The notes below the pieces were generated by a model, which saw only the letters and a list, made by a program, of their open reading frames with translations, was not told the DNA's origin and did not search any database. This document shows positions 53,899 to 62,819 of a DNA stretch of 64,000 bases, in pieces (position 1 is the stretch's first letter; the number at the start of each line of letters is the position of its first letter). The stretch is from Ensifer sp. PDNC004 (GTDB lineage Bacteria > Pseudomonadota > Alphaproteobacteria > Rhizobiales > Rhizobiaceae). Made by a program: the position numbers and the translations under genes. The stretch lies in assembly GCF_016919405.1 (NCBI RefSeq), contig NZ_CP070353.1:992001-1056000 (forward strand), read 5' to 3'.

Positions 53899-55907
53899 TA
53901 CTGCACCTTTTCCCAATTGTTCGGGTCGGCAGGATCGCCGCCCTTGAAACGGAAACCGTCTTCGACGGCGCCCGAGGCCGGCGCCATGGCTTGCGAAGAC
54001 GTTGTAGCGCCGCCCCGATCACCCTGGCTGGCGTCAGGTTTGAAGCCACTCAGCGGATTAGGCAACTCGCGCAGCGCACGCCGCGCCTCCTGCCGGCTCA
54101 TCTCGCCCATCAAGACCTGATCAGCGATTTCCCCCTGGCTTTGCTTATACTGGGCGAGCCCGCGCATGACTTCGATGATCCTCTGGTTGCCTTGCGGGGT
54201 GTTCCAGAGGCTCGGGAGTGAGCGAGTGAACAGTTCAACGTCGCGATCGGACATCGAGCCGCTACCCGGCGAGCGCTGCGTCGGTACAAGCTTGTTGATG
54301 AGTGCTTGCGCCGCCTGCAGATCGGACTGCCCTTCGCCGCCGAGACCGTATTTCGCGGCGATGCCGTTGATGCCCGTCAGCGTGCCGCCTTGGCCCTGCA
54401 GAAGCCCGTCTAGTTCGGAGATAATGCCGAGATCGGCGCGAGCGTTCAGACCTTCTGTCGCCATCGCGTCGAAAGCCTCGGCTTGTTTTTCCGCGAGCTT
54501 CTTGTCGAATGCGCCTTCGGCTTTCTGATCGATGTTGACGTTCGTCGCCCCGGCTCGCTTCTGCTCCTGCTGGAAGTCGGCGAAAGTGCCCTGATAGCCC
54601 TGACCGCGCGCGTACTCATACTCCTGCACGTCGGTTGGCAGATCCGGCTTGCCACCATACACCTGTTCCATCTGTCCGGTCTTCGTGGTGCGGAAGATTG
54701 ACCCGTCGCGGCCGGTGATGAAATCGTACTGCGGCTTGGGATTTCGCAGGGCCTCGTTCTTCAGACGCTGCTCTTCCATCTGCAGCTTGCGATATGGATC
54801 GTTGGCCTGCATCTGCTGCTCAAGCATCATCCGAGCCGTGGCCTTCTGCTCGGGCGTCGAGAACGGATGATTCAGGATCTGATAAAGCGTTGCCTCATCC
54901 GGCCCCTGGTCGACGGGCGGCTGCGCCTGGGCGACCTCGACCGGCGCCGGCTGCGCTGCTGGCTGGCTACTCTGCTGGCGGCCGGGGAAGAGTGCGGCGT
55001 GCTCGGGCGTCTTTTCGAACTCGGCGACCTCGTCGGATAGCGAGCCACCCTGCCCCATAGCATTGATCGCGCCAGCAGCCGTTGCCGGTGGCATGCCGAT
55101 CGATCCATCCAGGCTGGCGACTTCGCGTGGCTGCGGCTGGCCCTGGAAGTTGGGCAGATAGGCATTCGCGGACGCCATACGGTTCGCCGCTTCGCCGCCG
55201 GGGCGGTTCCAGCCGGCGAACTTCCACGCCTCGTTCATCAGCTGCTGGGCTTCCTCGACGGACTTGGCGTTGTTCAGGGCTGCGATTAGTTGCGGGTTTT
55301 CCTGGAGGAAGAACTCTGCCTGCGTCGTCGGGCTGATAGCACCCTGTTTTTCCCCCTTCTGGCCGGCGAACGAATAGAGGTTGTTCAGCCGATCATCTCG
55401 CCAGGACATGATGCCGCCAGCCGTGCCGGGGACGCCGCGCTCGCTCGGATCGCTCCACGACCGGTTCGCATTGCCGGGAGAGAAGCGGCTTTCAGCGTTG
55501 GCTGTCGATGCTACCGCAGCCAGGCCATACGGGTTCGTGATGCCGGTCTTCACCGTGTCCATGAACGGCGAATAGACATCGCCGCTGGTGGTGACTGGGC
55601 CTGCCGCAACAGAGCCTTGACCGCCGGCAGGAGAGACAGACGGCGACGTGCCCATGATCTTGCTGGCGAACTGGCCTTTGAGGCCGCTATTGAAAAGTGC
55701 GTCAGCCTGCGCGCGCCCCTCGCCTTCGGCCTTGTCAGCCCGACGGTTCATGATGCCGGCAGTGATGCCCGCGCCAAGAGCCGTAAGCCCTTCGCCGATC
55801 GTGCGCGGCGCGCCCTGAGCGCCCATGATCGCCATCGCCAGTTCGCGTTTGCGCTTCAGGGTCTCCGGGGTCTCGCCGGTGTTGCCGCCGAAAATGAATC
55901 CGACCAT
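53898..55907 (-). CDS. Ejection protein with lysozyme-like domain
   Basis: A 669-residue protein from ATG 55907 (MVGFIFGGNTGETPETLKRK). Residues about 120-260 resemble the phage tail lysozyme domain: NPYGLAAVASTANAESRFSP, then GTAGGIMSWRDDRLNNLYSF and AEFFLQENPQLIAALNNAKS, with the likely catalytic Glu in the ANAESRF segment. The remaining part is long, polar and helical, with a DQKAEGAFDKKLAEKQAEAF coiled coil. It is likely an internal virion protein that opens peptidoglycan during DNA ejection. The longer upstream frame has no family support. Confidence 0.8.
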   Translation of the reverse strand: MVGFIFGGNTGETPETLKRKRELAMAIMGAQGAPRTIGEGLTALGAGITAGIMNRRADKAEGEGRAQADALFNSGLKGQFASKIMGTSPSVSPAGGQGSVAAGPVTTSGDVYSPFMDTVKTGITNPYGLAAVASTANAESRFSPGNANRSWSDPSERGVPGTAGGIMSWRDDRLNNLYSFAGQKGEKQGAISPTTQAEFFLQENPQLIAALNNAKSVEEAQQLMNEAWKFAGWNRPGGEAANRMASANAYLPNFQGQPQPREVASLDGSIGMPPATAAGAINAMGQGGSLSDEVAEFEKTPEHAALFPGRQQSSQPAAQPAPVEVAQAQPPVDQGPDEATLYQILNHPFSTPEQKATARMMLEQQMQANDPYRKLQMEEQRLKNEALRNPKPQYDFITGRDGSIFRTTKTGQMEQVYGGKPDLPTDVQEYEYARGQGYQGTFADFQQEQKRAGATNVNIDQKAEGAFDKKLAEKQAEAFDAMATEGLNARADLGIISELDGLLQGQGGTLTGINGIAAKYGLGGEGQSDLQAAQALINKLVPTQRSPGSGSMSDRDVELFTRSLPSLWNTPQGNQRIIEVMRGLAQYKQSQGEIADQVLMGEMSRQEARRALRELPNPLSGFKPDASQGDRGGATTSSQAMAPASGAVEDGFRFKGGDPADPNNWEKVQ

Positions 55908-56170
55908 CAGAAAAGACCCCCGTTGCGGTTTGCGCTGAAGAAGTTTGCAAGCCCGGTCGCGAATGACGGTTTCGCGCCGCCCGGTGCGGTCGGGAATGTC
56001 GCGTTGCGATTGGCCAAGCCAGCCGCGATACCGGCGCCGAGCATGCCAGCGCCGCCGCCGATCGTCTGAGGAAGCGGCTGGCCGAGGATCTGAGAGCGCA
56101 GACGTGCCGCCAGCTGCTCGCGCTGGCCGCCGCCCGCCTGGACGCCCTGATAGCCGGTGTATCCGTTCAT
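55907..56170 (-). CDS. Small virion-associated protein
   Basis: An 87-residue protein from ATG 56170 (MNGYTGYQGVQAGGGQREQL), ending at the start of the lysozyme-like gene. It has a Gly/Ala-rich middle (IGGGAGMLGAGIAAGLANRN) that could insert into membrane and a C-terminal FATGLANFFSANRN repeat-like segment. By order it is probably one of the ejection or internal virion proteins. Unknown family. Confidence 0.65.
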   Translation of the reverse strand: MNGYTGYQGVQAGGGQREQLAARLRSQILGQPLPQTIGGGAGMLGAGIAAGLANRNATFPTAPGGAKPSFATGLANFFSANRNGGLF

Positions 56171-57528
56171 TTCTTCCTCCCGGCCGAGAAAAGCGCGCCG
56201 TAGTCGACCTGCCGGAGGCCATCAGGCCGGCGAGAGACGGCGTCCGGGCGCTTCTTCTCAACGTTCTGCGCCATGACGCCGATATGTCGCTGGCCGTCGT
56301 CGTGCTTGCCCCTGTAGCGGTACTCGTAGAGGCCGTGCCCCTTGAGTTCGCCGACCTTCTTGATGTCCTTCTTTGCGCGCTTGTCCGACAGGCTAGCCAG
56401 CTGGCCACCGAAGCCCAACAAGCCGCCGATCAGGCCGCCTGACTGGGCCTGTTTCGTCTGGTAGGCACCGAGACGGTTCTGATAGTCCTGATTGACCAGA
56501 CCCGCGTAATCGACGGTCGGCACCTGGACACCCTGCGCATTGACGAAGTTCGGGCCGGTGACCTGCGCGCCGGAAAGCAGGCTTGAAATCTCGTTGATCG
56601 GCTGGTTGCGCTGGGCGTAAAGCTCGTTGAGATACTGCGACCGCGCATTGTTCTGGGCGGTCATCTGCGCTTGCTGCGCGTTGAACCGCTGGTCAGAAAG
56701 CGCGTTGTTCGCCGCGGTGGTCGTGTTCGCGTTCTGGAACGTCTGCTGCTTCGCATCGTTGCCGAAGCCGGCGGCCGCCAGCGCCTGCTGGAAGTTCTGC
56801 CCCTGAGCCGCGTTCTCGAATGTCGCTTTGTCGCGGGCAAGACCGGCCAGACGGCTCTGTTCCTGCCCTGCATTGAGGACAACGCCGATGCGGGCGTCGT
56901 TCTCCTGGCGCGTCGCTGTGTCGAGGGCGCGATTATAGGCTTCTGAGCCTGGCTGCAGACCCTGGTTCGCCAGCTGCGTTTCGAGGGCGGCACGGCTGCG
57001 CTCAAGCTGCGGGTTCATCCGCTCCATCAGCGCATTTTCATAGCGCGTGGTGTCGATATCGGCGTCGTAGCTCTTGGTGATGCTGCCGGTGTTGCCGATA
57101 TCGGTCTGAAGGTTCGGGCCGGTGATATAGTTCGTGTACTGCGGCAGCCCGATTTTCGACGGGTCGCCTGCTGCCGGCGCACCGGATAGATCGACCGGTC
57201 GTCCGAGCAGATCGTTCAGCCGTGCGGACTGGCCAGACGCCAGAGTTGCCAGGTTCAGCGACGCCTTGTCGGTCTGGTCCTTGATCGCCTGCTGGCCAGC
57301 CGAAAGCGTCTGCGTCGCAGTATAGGTAGGCAGATCGTAGATTTTTCCGCTCGTCGGGTCGGTCCATTTCTTCGTACCGGTCTGGTCGTACGTCAGGGCC
57401 CCGTCGGGCGTCACCTGGTTGACGTTGCCCAGCGTCTGGTTGGCGATTGCCGTGCCGATGTTGGTGCCGGTCTGCGCCGCTGCGGTCTTAGCGGGGTCCG
57501 GCGGAGTCGGTGCTTTGGGCTTGCCCAT
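56167..57528 (-). CDS. Virion protein with Peptidase_S74 intramolecular chaperone domain
   Basis: A 453-residue protein from ATG 57528 (MGKPKAPTPPDPAKTAAAQT). The central part is helical, rich in A, Q and N (QTLGNVNQVTPDGALTY and later coiled-coil-type text). The last 85 residues match the Peptidase_S74 chaperone: SDKRAKKDIKKVG, then LYEYRYRGKHDDGQRHIGVM and AQNVEKKRPDAV. In other phages this domain folds and then cleaves off fibre trimers. The catalytic Ser-Lys pattern (SD-x-R-x-K-x-D) is present. It is probably a tail or spike component. Confidence 0.8.
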   Translation of the reverse strand: MGKPKAPTPPDPAKTAAAQTGTNIGTAIANQTLGNVNQVTPDGALTYDQTGTKKWTDPTSGKIYDLPTYTATQTLSAGQQAIKDQTDKASLNLATLASGQSARLNDLLGRPVDLSGAPAAGDPSKIGLPQYTNYITGPNLQTDIGNTGSITKSYDADIDTTRYENALMERMNPQLERSRAALETQLANQGLQPGSEAYNRALDTATRQENDARIGVVLNAGQEQSRLAGLARDKATFENAAQGQNFQQALAAAGFGNDAKQQTFQNANTTTAANNALSDQRFNAQQAQMTAQNNARSQYLNELYAQRNQPINEISSLLSGAQVTGPNFVNAQGVQVPTVDYAGLVNQDYQNRLGAYQTKQAQSGGLIGGLLGFGGQLASLSDKRAKKDIKKVGELKGHGLYEYRYRGKHDDGQRHIGVMAQNVEKKRPDAVSRRPDGLRQVDYGALFSAGRKK

Positions 57529-57531
57529 GTG

Positions 57532-57978
57532 TTATCTCCGGTTGACGGGATGCGCCCGCCAGTCGTCGTCAGTGAATGTGAACAGGATTTCCGCCTCTTC
57601 CCGGCCTCTCAGGCGCGGGATGCGGTGAGCAGTGAAGCCGAAGCGCTCGGCAATGCCGACCATGACAGTGTTGCGCTCAGACACCCGCAACACGACCATC
57701 TGGCAGCCGACCTGATCGAACGGGTAACGGAACATGGCCTTGAGCATAGGGCGCGTCAGCCAGCGCCGGCTGGTGGCGGCCGCCGAAAGCTCGATGACGC
57801 CGGCCTCGGGATTGTAGTTGTGGAAGACGACACCAGCGACGAGCCGGTCACCATCGACCAGCCCGAGCGTTGTGAAATTCTCCCATCCGCGTTCACATCC
57901 GGGGATCCCACCGGCAACGAATGACGCGACGGCAGCGTTGATCTCAGGCGCGCGTTCGCCGCCCCAGACCAGCGTCAA
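57532..57978 (-). CDS. GNAT-type acetyltransferase in virion operon
   Basis: A 148-residue protein with TTG start at 57978 overlapping the upstream stop. It has GNAT features: beta strands LVAGVVFHNYNPEAGVIEL, the RRWLTRPMLKAMFRYPFDQ region for acetyl-CoA binding, VGCQMVVLRVSERNTVMVGI and GFTAHRIPRLRG at the end. Phage-encoded GNATs in virion gene clusters are known. It may modify a host or virion protein. The TTG start and tight overlaps suggest it is part of the operon rather than a foreign insertion. Confidence 0.78.
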   Translation of the reverse strand: MTLVWGGERAPEINAAVASFVAGGIPGCERGWENFTTLGLVDGDRLVAGVVFHNYNPEAGVIELSAAATSRRWLTRPMLKAMFRYPFDQVGCQMVVLRVSERNTVMVGIAERFGFTAHRIPRLRGREEAEILFTFTDDDWRAHPVNRR

Positions 57979-59591
57979 GCGCTGGCCTCGCCGACTGAGA
58001 CCTGCAGCGTGGCGAGATCTACCTCAACATCAAGTTTCACGTCGCCGCCAGAGATGATGACGCATCCGACCGCCAGCATGTCGCCGCTCGCGCGCACGTT
58101 CTGACGGAACTGGTACCGGTTCTGATCGGAGATGCCGTCCCATATGGCCACGTCCCACAGTCCTATGTCCCACTCCGACGCAGTCGCGTCCCCTTCGGTC
58201 ACGGTGCTGTACGATGGCGTCGCCTTGTCATAGTCAGCTTTCGCAAAGAGCAGAACATTCGGGCTCGTCCTTGCTCGAAAATACATGTGAGCCAGCGTAC
58301 TAGTGGCGCGCTGCCCGAATGTTCCAGCGGGAGCGAACTGCGAAAGGTAAGTCGCGGCAAATGACATGCCGTCGTCTGTGCCGGTGATATCTCCCTGCCA
58401 GCAATAGCCGTCTATCGAGCCGAAGAAGAGGCCGCCTTGCAGGGTCGCATAGCAGAGCGCTTTCCAATTGCTGATCGTGGACCAGCGCCCGGTCAGGACA
58501 TTGAGAACGAAGGTCGTATCTGTGACCACGGAGTTTTCCGGAAAGGTCACGAAAACGAGGTTCTGTTCCGGCCATTGGGTCACCGTCCACCCGCCGCCGG
58601 TCGCGTTCGCCGCCTTCTTCCATTCATCCTCGATCGGGCGCGAAACCGAAACCAGGCTTAACGTCTGCCGGTCCCGCTGAAACACCTGCGAGATCGGCGT
58701 CAGCCCATCACTGGTGGCGATCAAAATATCGCCGCCTGCCCGGATCCAGGCATTCTTCCCGAGTGGCTTGCCGATCTGATAGACGCCCTTGAGTCCGAAG
58801 TTGTTGGCGTCGCTCGGGTCAGAGCCGGCATAAACCGCAACCTCGCCCTCAGTCGACACGAACACGCACAGGTCAGACAGTCCGTCGCCGCTTTCAAGCG
58901 ACCACGAGAAGCCGGTCATCAACGATCCGCCCTTCTTCATGACCCCGCCAAGCGGGAAAACGGAGGCGGCGCCGCCCATCGCATTGACCGGCAGATAGTA
59001 GGCGTCGAGCGTGGCGTTCTTCAGGAAGAACTGGCGATTCTTGAAAAGCCAGCCGTAGTTGAGTTGCGGCATCGTGGTGCTGTCACTGAAGGTGATGGCC
59101 GGCGATGTCGTCCAGGTGGTGCCATTGTAGAGGCGGCGATCGTCGGCGCCATTGAGGCACACGAGGTTCGAAACGCCGGCGTTGGTATGCTGAAACGCGC
59201 ACCAATTACCCCCGGAGAGCCCCGAAACGTCTGCTGCTGTCGTTGTTGGCGGCGAAGCGGGCGACGTCATGTTGTAGATCGCCGTTCCCGTCGCCATAAA
59301 GAGCTTTTCGTTGGTTCCGTACTTGTATTTGAAGGCGCTGATGATATCGCCGCCGTCGGCCGCAAGCCCCTCCTTGATCGATCCGCCACGGATGCGGGAG
59401 CCGACCAGCGTCGGAAAGAAGTTGCGCAGCACCGTTGCCGTTCCAGGCTGCTGCGAAGCGATGTCCATTGTCGTCACCAACCCGCCCTTCGGCGCCGGAT
59501 AGGTGATCGGCTGCGAGGATACCCGCTGCCCCACGGCTACACTGCCACGGTTGCTTTGACCGATGCGTGCCGGCCTGACGGTCATCTTCAT
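57975..59591 (-). CDS. Tail protein with beta-propeller-like body
   Basis: A 538-residue protein; ATG 59591 overlaps the stop of the previous gene as ATGA. It has a mostly beta structure with repeated strand blocks (AAFKYKYGTNEKLFMATGTA, ALCYATLQGGLFFGSIDGYC and VYAGSDPSDANNFGLKGVY), suggesting a beta-propeller. The N-terminal basic segment MKMTVRPARIGQSNRG may anchor it. By order, after two adaptor proteins, it is a stopper/tail-needle or spike adaptor of a podovirus. This is inferred from order and pattern. Confidence 0.7.
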   Translation of the reverse strand: MKMTVRPARIGQSNRGSVAVGQRVSSQPITYPAPKGGLVTTMDIASQQPGTATVLRNFFPTLVGSRIRGGSIKEGLAADGGDIISAFKYKYGTNEKLFMATGTAIYNMTSPASPPTTTAADVSGLSGGNWCAFQHTNAGVSNLVCLNGADDRRLYNGTTWTTSPAITFSDSTTMPQLNYGWLFKNRQFFLKNATLDAYYLPVNAMGGAASVFPLGGVMKKGGSLMTGFSWSLESGDGLSDLCVFVSTEGEVAVYAGSDPSDANNFGLKGVYQIGKPLGKNAWIRAGGDILIATSDGLTPISQVFQRDRQTLSLVSVSRPIEDEWKKAANATGGGWTVTQWPEQNLVFVTFPENSVVTDTTFVLNVLTGRWSTISNWKALCYATLQGGLFFGSIDGYCWQGDITGTDDGMSFAATYLSQFAPAGTFGQRATSTLAHMYFRARTSPNVLLFAKADYDKATPSYSTVTEGDATASEWDIGLWDVAIWDGISDQNRYQFRQNVRASGDMLAVGCVIISGGDVKLDVEVDLATLQVSVGEASA

Positions 59592-60190
59592 CAGGCACCC
59601 CGATCCGCGTTGAGTTCCTGCACGAGATCTGCCTCGAACTCGGCGAGGTTATCGTCGAACGGCAGACCCTTCTGCCGCTTCCAACGCCACAGGATGCCCT
59701 TCACGAGCAGGCGCTCCGCGAAGAGCGTGGTGTCGTCGTCAGCGCTCCAGGTAGAGGCTTCGCCTCCGACGTTCTTCAGGATCCAGTTTTTCGACACGTA
59801 GTCGACGATGGCGCCTGCCCCGGCAGACGCCGGGGAAAACAGCACCTGACCGGCCTTGATGAAGAAATACGGCTGTGTCGACGGTATTCCGACGATGACG
59901 GCCCATTGAGAACTGTTGGTGATCGGCCGCACGAAGTCGCCGGCAGACGTTCTTACCGCTCCTCCGGGCGTCATACGCTCGTAATCAGTCGGGATCGTCA
60001 TGGGAGACGAGACGGCTGTCGCTGTTTTCAGCATCTTTTGCCAGTCGCCGCGGCGCGCGATTTCGTCACCGGCCTCCAGGGCCAGAGCAACCATTGTCTG
60101 CGCGTTCGGATTGGCGGAGCCGTAGACACTCGTGAACCGGTCGAGCGATACGACGTCGCAAACCTCGTTGATCGACGACAGCAAAGTCAT
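59591..60190 (-). CDS. Head-tail adaptor / stopper-like protein
   Basis: A 199-residue protein from ATG 60190 (MTLLSSINEVCDVVSLDRFT). It is helical first, then beta (SSQWAVIVGIPSTQPYFFIK), with a C-terminal LAEFEADLVQELNADRGA helix. It overlaps both neighbours by a few bases. The order adaptor, stopper and tail protein in podoviruses supports this assignment. Likely forms part of the neck. Confidence 0.72.
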   Translation of the reverse strand: MTLLSSINEVCDVVSLDRFTSVYGSANPNAQTMVALALEAGDEIARRGDWQKMLKTATAVSSPMTIPTDYERMTPGGAVRTSAGDFVRPITNSSQWAVIVGIPSTQPYFFIKAGQVLFSPASAGAGAIVDYVSKNWILKNVGGEASTWSADDDTTLFAERLLVKGILWRWKRQKGLPFDDNLAEFEADLVQELNADRGA

Positions 60191-60789
60191 GGCGTGACGC
60201 CTCCGACGACGACTTGAGCGTTGCCCCAGCGGGCGCGCTCGTCCTGGATACCGATCCCGCTCAACGCCAGGCTCATCAGCTGCTGTGCCGCCTGCACCTT
60301 GGCCACGTCACGCTCCCAGATCGCGATTTCGGTCACGAGTGCGTAGAGGTAGACGTCAGGCGCCTTTGTCAGCAGCCAATTCGTCGGTGCGGCGGCCGTC
60401 AGCGCCGGGATCTTGCCGTAATAGGTAACCGTCAGGCTGCCATCCGCCGACGGCGCCACGTTGATCGTATTTCCGATGATGGCATAGCCGGCGGGGATGC
60501 CGGAGCGGCCCATATAGCTCGCCGTCTGCTGCTGCAGGGCAACGGCGCGGATCGGAATGCCGCTGGCGTTCTTCACCTCGCGCGCTTCCAGGAAGTCCAC
60601 AGGGAGCGGGCCGGAGCCGCCGGTGAGCGTGACAGTACCCACGACCTCCATATCGGCCACGCGCAGCGCGCGGTTCAGCTTGATCTCGGCGAGGCCGATG
60701 AAGCGCGGAAACAGGTGCGCGATGTCGTTGCGGCCGCTGTATTCGCCGGCATCGACGAGCAGCGACGCATAGTCCGAAATGGCGGTCAT
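60187..60789 (-). CDS. Phage adaptor (connector) protein
   Basis: A 200-residue protein from ATG 60789 (MTAISDYASLLVDAGEYSGR). It contains the pattern of podoviral adaptor/gp4-like proteins: IAHLFPRFIGLAEIKLNRAL near the N-terminus, a VTLTGGSGPLPVDFLEAREV beta block, and an LLTKAPDVYLYALVTEIAIW helical end. The protein would form a ring under the portal. Gene order is typical. Confidence 0.78.
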   Translation of the reverse strand: MTAISDYASLLVDAGEYSGRNDIAHLFPRFIGLAEIKLNRALRVADMEVVGTVTLTGGSGPLPVDFLEAREVKNASGIPIRAVALQQQTASYMGRSGIPAGYAIIGNTINVAPSADGSLTVTYYGKIPALTAAAPTNWLLTKAPDVYLYALVTEIAIWERDVAKVQAAQQLMSLALSGIGIQDERARWGNAQVVVGGVTP

Positions 60790-61109
60790 AGGTGCCCGTC
60801 CTTCGTGCGCCAGGCGCGGTTGTCGGAACTATTGAGGAAACGCTTCACAAAGGCGTCGTTGCCCTCGCTATGGGCCTGCACGAGGCCGCTGTCGTGGGCG
60901 ACGTTGAGCGGGATCGAGGCGACCCGATGCCAGTCGCCGGCCCAAGCGCGGCTTGCCTCGTTGCGCACCGCCTGGTTTTCGCTGATCACGTTGTCGACGG
61001 GGTAATCGACGCGAAACACGTCTTTCTCCCCGTCGAACATGTGCCAGACCGAGCGACCGGACGCCATGTCGTGAGAATGGAGCGTCCACGCCCCGTCACG
61101 GATGATCAT
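60786..61109 (-). CDS. Hypothetical virion-operon protein
   Basis: A 107-residue protein from ATG 61109 (MIIRDGAWTLHSHDMASGRS), overlapping the adaptor gene stop. It contains SVWHMFDGEKDVFRVDYPVD and a VQAHSEGNDAFVKRFLNSS end. It appears beta-rich in its first half. It is conserved with the surrounding genes in podovirus-like prophages, but its function is unknown. Confidence 0.65.
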   Translation of the reverse strand: MIIRDGAWTLHSHDMASGRSVWHMFDGEKDVFRVDYPVDNVISENQAVRNEASRAWAGDWHRVASIPLNVAHDSGLVQAHSEGNDAFVKRFLNSSDNRAWRTKDGHL

Positions 61110-61282
61110 TCGCCGTCGCCCGGAAGCGGGTCTGCGCGTTCGGCCTTGCCGGCGGTGATAAGCTGCTTCGCGGTCGAAACGGGCACGTCGAGAACGGTAC
61201 CGGCTTCGATACGCTTCTCGTCGGCTGCCCAGGTGTCGTAAAGCAGTCTGATTGGCGTGGTCTTTTCCTTGGCGTCTGCCAT
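61106..61282 (-). CDS. 58-residue head-completion-like protein
   Basis: A frame from ATG 61282 to TGA 61106 encodes MADAKEKTTPIRLLYDTWAA followed by DEKRIEAGTVLDVPVSTAKQ and then LITAGKAERADPLPGDGE. The pattern of a small beta-barrel (V-x-V-x-x-A-x-x-L-I-x-A-G-K-A) recalls the small head-completion proteins near capsid genes. It overlaps the next gene's start and fills the otherwise empty gap. Short and easily missed. Confidence 0.7.
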   Translation of the reverse strand: MADAKEKTTPIRLLYDTWAADEKRIEAGTVLDVPVSTAKQLITAGKAERADPLPGDGE

Positions 61283-61352
61283 GTTCCTTGCTCCTGAAAA
61301 AGGAAAGGGCGAGCCGAAGCCCGCCCCCTGCTGGTTGATGATGGCCGATCGC

Positions 61353-61787
61353 TTAGGAGACGGCTGCCGAGAACGGCGTCACTTCCGTGCCGGTACCGGA
61401 CGCGGAAACGCTGACGCTCCAGAGGCCGGAAGCGACATCTTCAAGCTCGATGATATCGCCCTTGATGCCGCCCTTGGTGGAGCCATTCATGGTAATCGTG
61501 TCAGAGTCCGCGGCGGTTTCGAAAATGACGCTGGTGTCGCCTGCGTCCTGCGCGACAAGAGCCGTGCCGGTCATCACGTCGGTACCATTGGCAACCTGAA
61601 TGATCAGGTTGTTGCTGGTGATCGTGGTGTTGACGACGACCTTGAACTTGGCGCCGGTTCCGGTTGCCGCGGGCAGCGTCATGGTGATGCCGGCGGCGCG
61701 GCTGGCGACGATGGTGGCGCCAGCGTGGGTCTTGCGGGTGACGGCCAGCGTCGCCGCCGTCACGTTGATGGGCTGAAGAGAGGGCAT
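61353..61787 (-). CDS. Capsid-decorating-type protein
   Basis: A 144-residue protein from ATG 61787 (MPSLQPINVTAATLAVTRKT). It is strongly beta, rich in T, V, A and G with no Cys or Trp cluster (GTGAKFKVVVNTTITSNNLI, and then VMTGTALVAQDAGDTSVIFE). It lies 12 bases downstream of the major capsid gene. The composition and order suggest a decoration or head-fibre protein. Inferred only. Confidence 0.7.
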   Translation of the reverse strand: MPSLQPINVTAATLAVTRKTHAGATIVASRAAGITMTLPAATGTGAKFKVVVNTTITSNNLIIQVANGTDVMTGTALVAQDAGDTSVIFETAADSDTITMNGSTKGGIKGDIIELEDVASGLWSVSVSASGTGTEVTPFSAAVS

Positions 61788-61799
61788 GTTCGTCGCTCC

Positions 61800-62795
61800 T
61801 TAGCTCGAGGCCGTGAGGCCGAAGAGGTCGGCGGCAACGCCGAGGCCCTTCTCGTTGTGGACCTTGAGGGTGCCCTCGCCGATGATCACGCCCTTGTCGG
61901 CGTCGCCGGTCTTGGCGAGATCCTTGTCTTCCTGGATCTTGCGGAGCCAGAGGAAGGACAACATGTCGGTGTCGATGAAGAAGGCGTTGCGCGCGAGGCC
62001 GGCAGCGCCAGCCTGGACGCGGTTCGGATGGATCATGACCGTGCCGAACGGACCCTCGTAGTAGTCAGCCGTGGCAACGATGGTGTTGCGCTCGCCGCCC
62101 TTGGAGACCGCATAGCGGAACGGCGCCACATTGGCGTCGGACATGAAGGTGACGAACACGCTCTTGACGTAAGGCGAGACCGAGACGTGGCGGAAGTTCG
62201 CCCCGCTCTGGTAGCCCTGCTGCATGACGCTGTCCAAGATGGCCTTAGTGAACGCACGCTGCGTGCCGTTGGTCGGGACGACCGTGAGGCCGCTACCGGT
62301 GTTGAAGCCACCGTTGGAGCCGCCGGCGCCGCGGGAGACGTTGGTGACGATCCAGGTGTTGAGCGAGCCAGAGACGCGGGTACTGCCGCCGACCGACGCC
62401 TTAGTGTCGACGATGGCATATTCGACGTCCTTGCGGATCTCGACGCCCTTCTTGAGCTTCTGATACTTCCGCTTCTGGACGTTGCCGGCTTCGGAAACGA
62501 CTTCCTGGGTGTTCGAGATGATCCAGTCCTTGCGCAGGATCTGGGTGTAGTTGCCCAGACGCACCGGCGGCGTGATGGCGTCGAACTCGTATTCTTCGCC
62601 CTCCTGCCTGATGTTTTCGCCCGGCGCGGCGAGTTCGTCGGTTTCCCACTCGGGATGGATCGAAACGGCTTTACCCTTCTCGATCAGCGAGTAGATCGGG
62701 GTGTCTTCCGGCGTGATGCGGGACACCACGTCGGAAAGCTCTTCACGATTGCCAACTGCCTGGCTGGTCGTGAAGGTGTTGGTGATTACGGCCAT
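61800..62795 (-). CDS. Major capsid protein (SU10/DUF5309-type)
   Basis: A 331-residue protein from ATG 62795. It begins MAVITNTFTTSQAVGNREEL and has DVVSRITPEDTPIYSLIEKG, a hallmark of SU10/DUF5309 capsid proteins (P-x-D-T-P-I-Y/F-S-L-I). It contains a LAAPGENIRQEGEEYEFDAI segment and later VSPYVKSVFVTFMSDANVA, and EGTLKVHNEKGLGVAADLFG at the end, where the last part is also conserved in this family. It forms the shell. It differs completely from the capsid at 18358. Confidence 0.9.
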   Translation of the reverse strand: MAVITNTFTTSQAVGNREELSDVVSRITPEDTPIYSLIEKGKAVSIHPEWETDELAAPGENIRQEGEEYEFDAITPPVRLGNYTQILRKDWIISNTQEVVSEAGNVQKRKYQKLKKGVEIRKDVEYAIVDTKASVGGSTRVSGSLNTWIVTNVSRGAGGSNGGFNTGSGLTVVPTNGTQRAFTKAILDSVMQQGYQSGANFRHVSVSPYVKSVFVTFMSDANVAPFRYAVSKGGERNTIVATADYYEGPFGTVMIHPNRVQAGAAGLARNAFFIDTDMLSFLWLRKIQEDKDLAKTGDADKGVIIGEGTLKVHNEKGLGVAADLFGLTASS

Positions 62796-62819
62796 GAGGC
62801 TGTTCCTTCGAAGATGGGG

